Below, piece after piece: positions 8,240 through 17,216 of a stretch of DNA of 40,989 nt. The position numbers and the translations under genes were made by a program. Under the pieces are notes generated by a model, which worked only from the letters and a program-made list of their open reading frames with translations, was not told the DNA's origin and ran no database searches. This stretch comes from Tissierellaceae bacterium (GTDB lineage Bacteria > Bacillota > Clostridia > Tissierellales > Tissierellaceae). The first letter of the stretch is position 1. Every line of letters starts with the position of its first letter. The DNA lies in assembly GCA_023229175.1 (NCBI GenBank), contig JALNZV010000018.1:1-40989 (forward strand), in the 5' to 3' direction.

Positions 8240-8650
8240 TCAGGATACGCAAACCTTTTTGTACATTTGAAATAAGTCTTTTGCGACTTCTATCTCCTCT
8301 TCATCAAGTTCTCCAGATTCTAAAATACTACTTAATTCATGGTCTTCATTTTCAAATACTTTTAAATTTCTCAATACATAAACTATATTACTTGTTTCAT
8401 CTTTAACAAACCTCAATGCTTTTATAAACTTAATCCTATCGTATTTATATATTTCTGCCACAATACTTGCGAACTCATTTGTAAAGCTTCCAGAAGGGTT
8501 GCTGTACAATTGTAGTATTTGACCCAGTTCTTTATCATTTCTTGAATCGAAGTCCTTAATATATGCAAATATATTATCTATTTCCATCTGGTTTTTCACC
8601 AGTTCATCCCAATCTTCCCAGTACAAATCTTCTATATCGTATTTTTTCAT
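8240..8650 (-). CDS. Acidic hypothetical protein (136 residues)
   Basis: I do not recognise this protein. I choose the ATG at 8650 (protein starts MKKYDIEDLYWEDWDELV) because a GAAGGA lies 7 nt upstream; an in-frame ATG two codons earlier is too close to it. The product is 136 residues, soluble, rich in Asp, Glu, Lys and Ile, and predicted by eye to be nearly all helical, with no cysteine cluster, signal peptide or membrane segment. Residues ~65-105 (EIYKYDRIKFIKALRFVKDE) look amphipathic, which would suit a small helical-bundle or repeat protein. A GC hairpin (GGGGAA/TTCCCC near 8215-8229) lies after the stop without a T-tract. It is next to the zinc-ribbon gene, but a 192-nt gap argues against tight coupling. 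Confidence 0.65.
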   Translation of the reverse strand: MKKYDIEDLYWEDWDELVKNQMEIDNIFAYIKDFDSRNDKELGQILQLYSNPSGSFTNEFASIVAEIYKYDRIKFIKALRFVKDETSNIVYVLRNLKVFENEDHELSSILESGELDEEEIEVAKDLFQMYKKVCVS

Positions 8651-8715
8651 ATGCATTCCTTCACTTCCCTTTATTATTAATATACCCAAAACCTTGGAAA
8701 TTAATTGAAATAAAT

Positions 8716-8739
8716 ATAGCTAGAAAAATTTCTAGCTAT
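8716..8739 (-). terminator. Intrinsic terminator of the dpaAB operon
   Basis: An 11-bp inverted repeat (8716-8726 and 8729-8739, ATAGCTAGAAA and its complement) begins at the dpaB stop codon and is followed on the minus strand by TTATTTCAATTAA. The stem is AT-rich but perfect. Confidence 0.65.
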
Positions 8740-9317
8740 TATTGGAGCAGGGGTTGAATCTGCCTACCTTGTAATGCCTCTTTTATTGTAGGTATAATCA
8801 TATTGTAATGAGCTATTAGGGAATTTGGCTTTTTTTGAGGGTTATCCTGATTAAATGGCACAAAGTATACGTTCTTTTTATCGAGTAGCACTCCTAGATT
8901 TTTCGCATTTGCACCAAGCCCGTCGTTGGTCGATATGGCTATGACTACGGGTTTGCCATTTCTCAGATGTGCTTTGTAGGCCATGGATACTGGGGTGTCT
9001 GTAATGGCATTTGCAACCTTAGCCAAGGTGTTTCCAGTACAGGGAGCCAGCACCAAGATATCTAAATAAGATTTTGGACCTATAGGTTCAGCTTCTTGTA
9101 TAGTAGATATAATCTCTTTTCCAGTTATCTTTTTTATTTCATTTATCCACTCTTCTGCAGATCCAAACCTCGTGTCCATATTTGCTGCATTAATGGACAT
9201 GATTGGATAAACATCTGCTCCTTCTTCCACCAGTTTTTTTATCTCCTCTATTATAGTGTCAAATGTACAAAATGAACCTGTAATTCCAATTCCTATTTTC
9301 AAATTGTTTAACGTCAT
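8739..9317 (-). CDS. dpaB: Dipicolinate synthase subunit B
   Basis: This 192-residue protein is of the flavoprotein-like (Flavoprotein/DFP) fold. It has an N-terminal GIGITGSFCTFDTIIEEIKK loop and the conserved VLAPCTGNTLAKVANAITDTP and NGKPVVIAIST segments of SpoVFB/DpaB. With DpaA it converts dihydrodipicolinate to dipicolinic acid, the calcium chelator of the spore core. In Bacillus it is made in the mother cell. Its ATG overlaps the end of dpaA by four bases (ATGA, 9314-9317), with GGAGGT 6 nt before the start, so the two are translationally coupled. Length is normal. A terminator hairpin starts at its stop. Presence of both subunits argues strongly for an endospore former. Confidence 0.93.
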   Translation of the reverse strand: MTLNNLKIGIGITGSFCTFDTIIEEIKKLVEEGADVYPIMSINAANMDTRFGSAEEWINEIKKITGKEIISTIQEAEPIGPKSYLDILVLAPCTGNTLAKVANAITDTPVSMAYKAHLRNGKPVVIAISTNDGLGANAKNLGVLLDKKNVYFVPFNQDNPQKKPNSLIAHYNMIIPTIKEALQGRQIQPLLQ

Positions 9318-10180
9318 TTTTCTACCTCCAAATCTTCCACAATATTGTAAATCGTATCCCTCAGAATTCTCGCTGCCGAAAGAGGTGCCACCTTACCTGG
9401 TATTCCTAGAGCCCAAGTAACCTTTAACCCCAATTCCTCTGCCTTTTGAAAATCAACTCCCCCCGGGCTTGATGCCACATCTATTATCATAGTCCCTTTA
9501 TTTACTTTCTTTAATATCCCTTCATCTAATATCTTTACAGGAATTGTATTGTATATAAGGTCCTTGTCTTCTAAATAGTCCACGAGATATTTTATATCTA
9601 TGGGCTCGTATCCGTAAACCTTTATCCAAGAATGGGCTGAGGATCCCCTAGCTGCTACAAATACCTTTCCGCCCAAGGCCTTTAAACTTTTAGATAATAC
9701 TTTTCCCACCTTTCCAAACCCCAATACTAATATATTGGAACCAAAAATCGTAGTTCCCATTTTTTCCATGGCAATTTGTATTGCTCCCTCTGCCGTAGGT
9801 ATACAATTTAGCGCTGCCATGTCCTCTCTGTCCATTAAGTCAATGACCCTTATATTATACTGTTGTGCCAAGTCATATGAATTTTTATCTATTTTTCCTG
9901 CTATGAACACTTGGTTTTTCTTCATGGAATCAAAGACTTTATCGACCCTTATATCTCCCTTGTACAGTGGGGTATTTATATGGATACCATCCAAATTAAG
10001 GGGAATAGGGCCAACTACTAAATCTGAGTTTTGCAATATATCACTTATACTCTCATCTGAATTAAAACCAGATAATACGCCTTGTTCAAAACCCAACAGC
10101 TTTACATTGTGCCCACCTTTTATAAATAGATATGCTAATTCTATATTTCTTTTATCTCCGCCTATTATGGTAATATTCAT
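9314..10180 (-). CDS. dpaA: Dipicolinate synthase subunit A
   Basis: This 288-residue dehydrogenase-like protein starts MNITIIGGDKRNIELAYLF, as DpaA/SpoVFA proteins do. A second nucleotide-binding segment follows around residues 150-175 (ILVLGFGKVGKVLSKSLKAL), and VDFQKAEELGLKVTWALGIP lies near the C-terminus. It acts with DpaB in the mother cell to oxidise dihydrodipicolinate from the lysine pathway. I choose the ATG at 10180 because GGGAGG lies 6-7 nt upstream; a longer reading begins at 10201 but has no RBS. A candidate sigma-K promoter sits just upstream. The gene follows the pulA terminator, so it is probably expressed separately from the glycogen operon. Confidence 0.93.
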   Translation of the reverse strand: MNITIIGGDKRNIELAYLFIKGGHNVKLLGFEQGVLSGFNSDESISDILQNSDLVVGPIPLNLDGIHINTPLYKGDIRVDKVFDSMKKNQVFIAGKIDKNSYDLAQQYNIRVIDLMDREDMAALNCIPTAEGAIQIAMEKMGTTIFGSNILVLGFGKVGKVLSKSLKALGGKVFVAARGSSAHSWIKVYGYEPIDIKYLVDYLEDKDLIYNTIPVKILDEGILKKVNKGTMIIDVASSPGGVDFQKAEELGLKVTWALGIPGKVAPLSAARILRDTIYNIVEDLEVEK

Positions 10181-10210
10181 GGTTCTCCTCCCAAATAACA
10201 TTAGATATTA

Positions 10211-10237
10211 CATCTTATGTGTGAAAAACCTTCTGGT
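10211..10237 (-). promoter_or_regulatory. Candidate sigma-K promoter for dpaAB
   Basis: On the minus strand AC (10237-10236) is followed after 16 nt by CATA (10219-10216) and TG three bases later. The mother-cell sigma-K consensus is roughly AC, 16-17 nt, CATAnnnTA, so this matches except for the last base. It lies about 30 nt before the dpaA start. Bacillus spoVF is known to be sigma-K dependent, which makes this the expected kind of promoter. Confidence 0.35.
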
Positions 10238-10261
10238 GCTTGTTCAAGCTATATGTAAAAG

Positions 10262-10297
10262 AAATAACTGCCTAAATATTAATTTAGACAGTTATTT
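10262..10297 (-). terminator. Terminator of the glycogen operon
   Basis: A 16-bp stem with one C-A mismatch (arms 10262-10277 and 10282-10297) overlaps the pulA stop codon and continues on the minus strand as TTTCTTTTACATAT. It separates the glg operon from dpaAB. Confidence 0.65.
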
Positions 10298-12211
10298 CTT
10301 TATTTCAAATATCTTTGTCGAATAAAAAGGTATTTGTAAACAATGCTCACTAAGGACTTGTCCATTATCTATTAATCCATTTATATCAAATACTGGAATC
10401 AATTGAAAATCTTCAATTTCTTTCTTGTATTTTTCTCCGATATGCTGTCTAATAGATTGGTTAGACAATATGCATGGGTGAGGGTTGGCATTGTGTAACA
10501 CTAGTAGACTATCTTCATGGTCTTCCATCATTATGGTATATATAATCATTTTGCAAGTGGCCAAATATTCCATAAATTTTAGTCTCTCTTTTATTTCAAT
10601 TCCATCTTTTAAATTAAAAGCCCTATATCTTTTTCTAATAGTTATTAAATCCTTGATATATTTAAAAAAACCATGATTTTTTTCTTTTAAAGACCAGTCG
10701 ATAGCATTTATTTCTATTGGTGAATTGTATGAGTTTTCCACCATGTATTTGCTTCTTAAAAACTCATTTCCACTGTGTATGAATGGTATACCTTGGGATG
10801 TAAATAATATACCGTATGTCAGTTTATTTAACCTCTCCAATGTCTCTTCGTCAGCCTCTGGACAAGCTCTTTTCATTTTATCTGTTAGGATTAAGTTATC
10901 GTGAGAGTTTACGTAATTTATTGTCTCCAAAGGGCTAGATGTAAATCCTATATGGGAATCATCATAATAAATAGAACCTGCTATTCCCGTTTCTGTCGCA
11001 ATCTTATAATCTAAGTTTCCCTGCACAAAACCCCTTCCATATCCATCGTTATCACCTTTTATGGCGTCTCTGAAATCGTCATTAAAAAGTGCAAATTTCA
11101 TCTTACTTTGTTTGCCTTTAGTGGTCTTTAGCTTGTCAGGTAATGTGGTAACATCAGCTGTCCAAGGCTCACCAAATATTAAGATATTTGGCTTTATTTC
11201 TCTCAGACTTTTTATGATTTCTTCTACTGTTTCTATATCTATGAGTGCCATTAAATCGAATCTAAATCCATCTACTTTGTATTCTTGCACCCAAAAAATT
11301 AATGAATCTAATATGAATTTTCTCACCATTGGCTTTTCCGTTGCCAATTCGTTCCCACAGGCTGAACCATTAGACAGGCTTCCATCTTCCCGTCTTCTAT
11401 GGTAATATCCCGGCATTAATCGTTCAAAATTAGAACCTAATGCCCTATATGTGTGGTTATATACCACATCTAAAACCACTTTTATACCCGACTTATGCAG
11501 TTCCATTATTAATGTCTTTAATTCTTTAATCCTAGATATTGGATTTTCAGGTTCTGTGGAGTAAGAACCTTCTGGTACATTATATAGCTCAGGATCGTAT
11601 CCCCAATTATAATTATCTTGCCGATAAAAGTACTCCTTATCTTCCTTCACAGTAAGAAAATCGTATATTGGCATTAAATGGACATGAGTTATACCTAATT
11701 CTTCTAAATGACTGATGCCAGTAGAGTATCCCCCAAACTTTGTATCCCTTTGAGCAAATCCCAGATACTTCCCAGGATACTGAACACCTGAACTTTCATG
11801 GATAGTAAAGTCTTTTATATGAACTTCATAGATAATTGGTTGTAAATTGCTTTTCTTATTCAATATTTTGTGTTCATTCCAACCCTCTGGGTTGGTTTCC
11901 TTTAAATCTACTATTGCTGAACGAATAGAATTTACAGATGAACCTATGGCATAAGGATCCGCCACTTCTTCCCTGCCGTGGAGTAAAAATGTATAGTATT
12001 TCCCTTTCAAATCCCCAAATATGGTCAACTCATGTACACCGTCTTCCAATTTTGTCATGGTATGGCTTTCCCTCAAAAAATCATTTGGATTGGAATAAAT
12101 AAGTACCTCAATCCTGTTTTGTAAAGGAGACCATACCCTAAATACAGTTTTTTCAGTTGAATAGACAATTCCTAAACTTTTATCTGTACTTGGGAAGTTA
12201 TCATAATTCAT
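10292..12211 (-). CDS. pulA: Type I pullulanase (glycogen debranching)
   Basis: This GH13 enzyme of 639 residues hydrolyses alpha-1,6 branches. An N-terminal CBM48-like domain covers residues ~15-100 and the catalytic barrel follows. The type I pullulanase signature YNWGYDP is at 201-207, the nucleophile D319 in VDGFRFD, the acid E348 in FGEPW, and the third acidic site H437-D438 in NSHDN. No signal peptide is present, so it works inside the cell on glycogen. The start is the ATG at 12211 with GGAGG 6 nt upstream; this overlaps the glgP end by 11 nt. Together with glgP it completes breakdown, trimming the short limit branches that phosphorylase leaves. It is the last gene of the glg operon. 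Confidence 0.93.
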   Translation of the reverse strand: MNYDNFPSTDKSLGIVYSTEKTVFRVWSPLQNRIEVLIYSNPNDFLRESHTMTKLEDGVHELTIFGDLKGKYYTFLLHGREEVADPYAIGSSVNSIRSAIVDLKETNPEGWNEHKILNKKSNLQPIIYEVHIKDFTIHESSGVQYPGKYLGFAQRDTKFGGYSTGISHLEELGITHVHLMPIYDFLTVKEDKEYFYRQDNYNWGYDPELYNVPEGSYSTEPENPISRIKELKTLIMELHKSGIKVVLDVVYNHTYRALGSNFERLMPGYYHRRREDGSLSNGSACGNELATEKPMVRKFILDSLIFWVQEYKVDGFRFDLMALIDIETVEEIIKSLREIKPNILIFGEPWTADVTTLPDKLKTTKGKQSKMKFALFNDDFRDAIKGDNDGYGRGFVQGNLDYKIATETGIAGSIYYDDSHIGFTSSPLETINYVNSHDNLILTDKMKRACPEADEETLERLNKLTYGILFTSQGIPFIHSGNEFLRSKYMVENSYNSPIEINAIDWSLKEKNHGFFKYIKDLITIRKRYRAFNLKDGIEIKERLKFMEYLATCKMIIYTIMMEDHEDSLLVLHNANPHPCILSNQSIRQHIGEKYKKEIEDFQLIPVFDINGLIDNGQVLSEHCLQIPFYSTKIFEIKK

Positions 12212-14636
12212 AATCCACCTCCTCAATTCCCCAAATCTCGTCAGCATATTTTCTGATAGTGTTGTCTGATGAAAACTTACCTGATTCTGCGATATTGATT
12301 AGAGACATCCTATTCCATTTATGGAAATCCCTATATAGTCTGTCGATATTTTCATGGGCAATTTTATAGCTTTCAAAATCCCTTAAAAGGAAATATACGT
12401 CGTTATACTTCGTCAAAAGATTGTATAGCTCTGGAAATATTTCGTACCCTGCCATTGCCTCCTGGGAGATTAATTTATCTACAATCTTTTTTATTTCATT
12501 ATTGTTGTTATATATTTCAAGTGCATTGTAATTTCCCTTCTCATAGTATTCGTAAACTTCGTGACTTTTAAGACCAAATATGATTATATTATCGTCCCCT
12601 ACTTCTCCTGCAATCTCTACATTTGCACCATCTAATGTAGCCAATGTAACTGCACCATTCATCATAAATTTCATATTTCCCGTTCCCGATGCTTCTTTTG
12701 TAGTAGTTGAAATCTGTTCGCTGATATCTGCTGCTGGAAATAAAAGTTCTGCTTTTGAAATATTATAATTTTCTATAAATACTATTTTTATTTTGTCCTT
12801 TATGGATATGTCACTGTTGACTATATTTGCAACGGTATTTATTAGCCTTATTATTTCCTTTGCTATAAAATATCCCGGAGCTGCTTTGCCTCCAAAGATG
12901 AAGGTTCTAGGTATAATATCTAAATTGGGGTTTTCCTTTAACTTGTCATAAAGATACATAATGTGGAGCACATTTAAAAGCTGTCTTTTGTACTCGTGAA
13001 TTCTCTTGATATGAATGTCAAATATTGAGTAAGGATTTACCTTTATCCCTTGTGTATCGAATATATATTTTGCGAGTCTTTCTTTGTTCTTATGCTTTAT
13101 CTCTTGTAATCTCTTTAAGCTATTATCGTCGTCCTTGAACTCCAATAATTTTTCCAGCTCCCAAGGTCTCCATATAAATCCATCTCCTATCCTTTCAATT
13201 AAAAAGCTGCTAAGTTCTTCATTTGCATTTAAAAGCCAGCGCCTATGGACTATTCCATTGGTTTTATTGTTAAACTTCTCTGGATATATCTTATAAAAGG
13301 CATTTAAGGTATCTTCTTTAAGTATTTTTGTATGCAACTCCGATACTCCATTGATGCTGTGGGAGCCAACTATGGCAAGGTTTACCATTTTTACTTGATT
13401 CCTGCTGATTATGGACAATTCGTCTATTGCATTTATATCCTTTACTCCCTTTTCATGCTCTAGGAAATACAAGTATCTATAGTTAATTTCCTCTATTATC
13501 ATCCATATCCTTGGAAGAATTTCTTTGAAAATCGTAGTATCCCATCTCTCCATAGCCTCAGCTAAAATCGTATGATTTGTAAAACCGAATGTCTTTGTAG
13601 TAATCTCCCATGCCTCAGCCCATTTCACATTATTCTCATCTATTAATACTCTCATAAGCTCAGGAATGGCCAGAACTGGATGGGAATCGTTTATTTGAAT
13701 GGCCCTATACTGGTGAAATTTTTCCAATGGCAAGCCATCTTCCTTAAATCTCTTTATTAAATCCTGCATACTTGCAGAAACTAAGAAGTATTCCTGGATT
13801 AACCTAAGCTTTCTTCCCTCTAATGTAGTATCGTCAGGATATAAAAATTGAGTTATGGTCTTCGCATCTATTAATCCTTTAAAAGAGCCGTGGAAATTTC
13901 CCTTTGCAAATTCTTTGAAGTCGACATCTTCATATGCCTCAGCTGACCACAATCTTAGATAATTCACAGTATTATTTTTATACCCTAGATAAGGCATATC
14001 GTAGGGAACTGCCTTTATACTTTTATAGTTTACATGATTAAATATTAAATCATTACCTAAACCCGAGATATTAATATACCCGCCAATTTTTATTTCATGG
14101 CTGTCTTCTTCTCTTTTAAATTCCCATATATTCTGTATATCCATCCAACTATCGGGCAATTCCAACTGTCTATTTTCCCTTATTTTCTGTTTAAATAGAC
14201 CATTTTCATATCTCAATCCATAGCCATGACCTGGCATTTTAAGGGATGCCAAAGAATCTAAAAATGCCACTGCCAGCCTGCCTAAGCCGCCATTGCCTAA
14301 TCCTGGATCCCTTTCTTGAGCCAATATGTTTTCCAAGGATATGTCCATCTCTTGAAATACTTGGTTTACCATGTCATACAACCCCAAATATTGAAGATTT
14401 TTCTTCATATATGTGCCAGTTAGAAATTCCATGGATATGTAAAACACTTGTTTTACCTTTGTTTCTTTGTAAAGCTTATTTACCCTATGGAAACCTTTCC
14501 CTATTTCCTCCCTAAGGACAGTCCCAAGGCTTAAGTATAGTTCCATATCGCTGGATTCCTCTAAAGATTTCCCCGATATTTGGAAGAGTTGTTTTTCTAT
14601 TTTTTCTAATAATAATTCCTTTGTCATTTCAGTCAT
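12201..14636 (-). CDS. glgP: Glycogen/alpha-glucan phosphorylase
   Basis: This 811-residue GT35 enzyme releases glucose 1-phosphate from glycogen using pyridoxal phosphate. The family blocks are present: QERDPGLGNGGLGRLA (~107-122), the KTNGIVHRRWLL segment (~458-469), IHEYKRQLLN (~546-555), and the cofactor site EASGTGNMKF with the PLP lysine at 656. The length is typical of bacterial phosphorylases. The ATG at 14636 follows GAGGTGA. It lies 12 nt after glgA and overlaps pulA. Expressing synthase and phosphorylase together implies that carbon flow is set by allostery or substrate rather than by separate transcription. Confidence 0.95.
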   Translation of the reverse strand: MTEMTKELLLEKIEKQLFQISGKSLEESSDMELYLSLGTVLREEIGKGFHRVNKLYKETKVKQVFYISMEFLTGTYMKKNLQYLGLYDMVNQVFQEMDISLENILAQERDPGLGNGGLGRLAVAFLDSLASLKMPGHGYGLRYENGLFKQKIRENRQLELPDSWMDIQNIWEFKREEDSHEIKIGGYINISGLGNDLIFNHVNYKSIKAVPYDMPYLGYKNNTVNYLRLWSAEAYEDVDFKEFAKGNFHGSFKGLIDAKTITQFLYPDDTTLEGRKLRLIQEYFLVSASMQDLIKRFKEDGLPLEKFHQYRAIQINDSHPVLAIPELMRVLIDENNVKWAEAWEITTKTFGFTNHTILAEAMERWDTTIFKEILPRIWMIIEEINYRYLYFLEHEKGVKDINAIDELSIISRNQVKMVNLAIVGSHSINGVSELHTKILKEDTLNAFYKIYPEKFNNKTNGIVHRRWLLNANEELSSFLIERIGDGFIWRPWELEKLLEFKDDDNSLKRLQEIKHKNKERLAKYIFDTQGIKVNPYSIFDIHIKRIHEYKRQLLNVLHIMYLYDKLKENPNLDIIPRTFIFGGKAAPGYFIAKEIIRLINTVANIVNSDISIKDKIKIVFIENYNISKAELLFPAADISEQISTTTKEASGTGNMKFMMNGAVTLATLDGANVEIAGEVGDDNIIIFGLKSHEVYEYYEKGNYNALEIYNNNNEIKKIVDKLISQEAMAGYEIFPELYNLLTKYNDVYFLLRDFESYKIAHENIDRLYRDFHKWNRMSLINIAESGKFSSDNTIRKYADEIWGIEEVDYEL

Positions 14637-14648
14637 TGGTCACCTCTA

Positions 14649-16076
14649 TCAAATTTTTAATCTTTTATATATTTTCATGTATTCTTGAGAAGATTTTCCC
14701 CAGTCATTTTTAGATTTCATAGCTTGTTCAATTATCCTATGCCAAACTCCCTTGTCTTCATACAATTGTAATGCAGTTTTTATAGTATTTAGCAATTCAT
14801 GGGCATTGAAGTTTTCAAAGCTAAATCCAGTTCCCTCTCCAGTATATTTATTATAGGGAATTACTGTGTCTTTTAATCCTCCAGTCTCCCTAACCACAGG
14901 TAATGTTCCATATCTTAGGGAAATTAGCTGAGATATGCCACAAGGTTCTGCCATGGAAGGCATCACGAATATATCTGCCCCAGCGTATATCAAATGGGAT
15001 TCCTTTCCATTGAAATATATTCTCGATCTCAATTTATCCGAATATTTCCATTGGAAATAATTAAATATATCTTCATATTTTTTTTCGCCTGTCCCCAGGA
15101 CTACGAATTGTATATCTTCCTGAAGTAATTCATCCAATATGTGTACTACTAAATCTAGTCCTTTCATGGCCACTAGCCTACTGACCATTGCCAGTACTGG
15201 CACGTCTTTTTTGGGCAGGTCATAAAGATTCTGTAGCTCCCTTTTATTTTTACTTTTATTTTCTATGGTTTGAAAATCATAATTTGCAGAGATGTAATTA
15301 TCTCTGGTGGGATTGTACAAATCATAGTCTATGCCATTTACAATTCCCGTCAGCTTATGCTGGTTTTTTCTTATGATGCCTTCTAACCCTTCCCCGAAAT
15401 ACTCATATTTGATTTCCTCTGCATAGGTTTTCGACACAGTTGTCAATGCGTCCGAATATGCTATTCCTGCCTTCATAAGGTTTATTTTATCGTAGTATTT
15501 TAGCCCGTCTTCTACTATATATTCATCTGAAAGGCCGCCTATGTCCTGAAGGATGAAACTGTCAAAGATGCCTTGGTATTTAAGATTGTGTATGGTAAAT
15601 ACAGTTTTCATATCCTGATAAAATGGATCCCCTTTGGCAAAATCCTTTATATATAGGGGAACCAGGCCTGAGTGCCAGTCATTTGAATGTACAATGTCCG
15701 CCTTGAAATTTATTTTCTTTAGAAATATTGCAACAGCCTTGGAAAAATAGATAAATCTTTCTCCATCGTCGTATTCTCCGTAAATTCTGTCTCTTTTAAA
15801 GTAATATTCATTATCCACAAAATAATGGGTTACTCCATTGTAAATTGTGGAAAATACGCCTACGTATTGGTTTCTCCATCCTAAATCCATGGAAAATTCA
15901 GTTTCCTTTTTCATAGTAGATTTTAGCTCATCGCTTATGGACCAGTACAAGGGCATGATAACCCTTATATCCTGTTTCTTTTCTTTTAATGCCTTTGGAA
16001 GAGACCCTGCCACGTCGGCTAGTCCACCTGTTTTGACAAAGGGTGCAGCTTCCGAAGCTACATATAATATTTTCAT
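14649..16076 (-). CDS. glgA: Glycogen synthase (ADP-glucose type, GT5)
   Basis: This 475-residue protein extends alpha-1,4-glucan from ADP-glucose. The N-terminus MKILYVASEAAPFVKTGGLA carries the KTGGL sugar-nucleotide motif (15-19). The C-terminal lobe has the conserved acid loop PSMAEPCGISQLISLRYG followed by ETGGLKDTV. Both Rossmann lobes are complete and length is normal. The ATG at 16076 lies just past the glgD stop and is preceded by GAAGGA inside the end of glgD, consistent with coupled translation. Confidence 0.95.
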   Translation of the reverse strand: MKILYVASEAAPFVKTGGLADVAGSLPKALKEKKQDIRVIMPLYWSISDELKSTMKKETEFSMDLGWRNQYVGVFSTIYNGVTHYFVDNEYYFKRDRIYGEYDDGERFIYFSKAVAIFLKKINFKADIVHSNDWHSGLVPLYIKDFAKGDPFYQDMKTVFTIHNLKYQGIFDSFILQDIGGLSDEYIVEDGLKYYDKINLMKAGIAYSDALTTVSKTYAEEIKYEYFGEGLEGIIRKNQHKLTGIVNGIDYDLYNPTRDNYISANYDFQTIENKSKNKRELQNLYDLPKKDVPVLAMVSRLVAMKGLDLVVHILDELLQEDIQFVVLGTGEKKYEDIFNYFQWKYSDKLRSRIYFNGKESHLIYAGADIFVMPSMAEPCGISQLISLRYGTLPVVRETGGLKDTVIPYNKYTGEGTGFSFENFNAHELLNTIKTALQLYEDKGVWHRIIEQAMKSKNDWGKSSQEYMKIYKRLKI

Positions 16077-16080
16077 AGGA

Positions 16081-17205
16081 TCATTCCTTCACTATTCTTT
16101 GATATTTTTCTACTACATAGGGTGCCAATATGCTGCCTCCTATATTCACGCCTTTTCCTATAAATGTCTGTTTATCCAATACAGCATTAACTACAATTGC
16201 ATTTTCCTCAATAACCGATTTTTGCATTACAACTGAATTCTTTATAAAGGCACCTTTTCCGATTTTAACCCCTCTAAATACAATTGAATTTTCCACATCA
16301 CCTTCTATGACACATCCATTGGCGATTAGTGAATTTTGAACATTTGAAGATTCTGTATATAGGGTGGATGGTTCATCCTTTGATTTCGTATAGATTGCAC
16401 CGCCTTGAAAAAATAATTCCCTTGATATATCCTTTGACAATAGATTTAAATTTGCCTTATAAAAGGATTTCAAATCCCTGATAGTCTCCACATGGCCCTT
16501 AAATTCGTAAGTGTTTATCTTGTATTTGTCTTTATATAAAATAATAGCATCTTTAAAATAATTGGTGTTTCCCTGCTCTATTGAATCTTTCAAAATCTTT
16601 ATAAAAATGTCCTTTTTAACAAAAGCCATGCCTATATAGTGATTAAATCTCTTTTCCGTTGATAAATTTACCCCCAAATTCTCAAAAACATTATCTTCCC
16701 CAACATGGATTTTATCACAATTTATTAGGTTTCCATCTGGATCCAGCTGTTCCCTATATATTAAAGTTATATCAGCCCCAGTATCTATGAAAAACCTGAA
16801 AGCATCTCCTATATTTAGCTTGGCGATAATATTTGGGTTGCTAAGAAATATATATTCTTCTCTAGTTCTATCAAAAAACTCCATTGTACTGTAAAATTGT
16901 GCAATGTCCCCAAAATGAGTCCCAACATGATTGTCATTTATAGGTGGATATAGAAAAAGTCCATTTATCCTCCTATTTAAATCCCAAGGCTTACCATCTC
17001 CCAAATGGTCCATGGTAGATCTAATTTTTTCTCCTGTATATACAGCTATGGTCCTTAGACCATGGTTGACCATATTTGAGATTGTAAAATCTATAAGCCT
17101 ATATCTGCCCCCAAAGGGCAACATATAGGATGGTCTGTTTTTGCATATTCCACCGAAGTTACTGTCCCTTTCTAATGTGGTTATTATTCCTAGACATCTA
17201 TCCAT
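16081..17205 (-). CDS. glgD: GlgD, ADP-glucose pyrophosphorylase regulatory-type subunit
   Basis: This 374-residue protein is a sister of GlgC, with the nucleotidyltransferase fold first and a left-handed beta-helix at the C-terminus (repeats such as GCVIEGDVENSIVF). The N-terminal substrate loop of GlgC (GGQGSRL) is absent; here the same place reads LERDSNFGGICKNRPSY, although LPFGGRYRLIDFTISN is kept. In Firmicutes GlgD joins GlgC in a mixed enzyme and is thought to modulate it rather than catalyse well alone. It starts at ATG 17205 behind a GGGGGCGGAGAG, 11 nt after glgC. Confidence 0.93.
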   Translation of the reverse strand: MDRCLGIITTLERDSNFGGICKNRPSYMLPFGGRYRLIDFTISNMVNHGLRTIAVYTGEKIRSTMDHLGDGKPWDLNRRINGLFLYPPINDNHVGTHFGDIAQFYSTMEFFDRTREEYIFLSNPNIIAKLNIGDAFRFFIDTGADITLIYREQLDPDGNLINCDKIHVGEDNVFENLGVNLSTEKRFNHYIGMAFVKKDIFIKILKDSIEQGNTNYFKDAIILYKDKYKINTYEFKGHVETIRDLKSFYKANLNLLSKDISRELFFQGGAIYTKSKDEPSTLYTESSNVQNSLIANGCVIEGDVENSIVFRGVKIGKGAFIKNSVVMQKSVIEENAIVVNAVLDKQTFIGKGVNIGGSILAPYVVEKYQRIVKE

Positions 17206-17216
17206 CTCTCCGCCCC

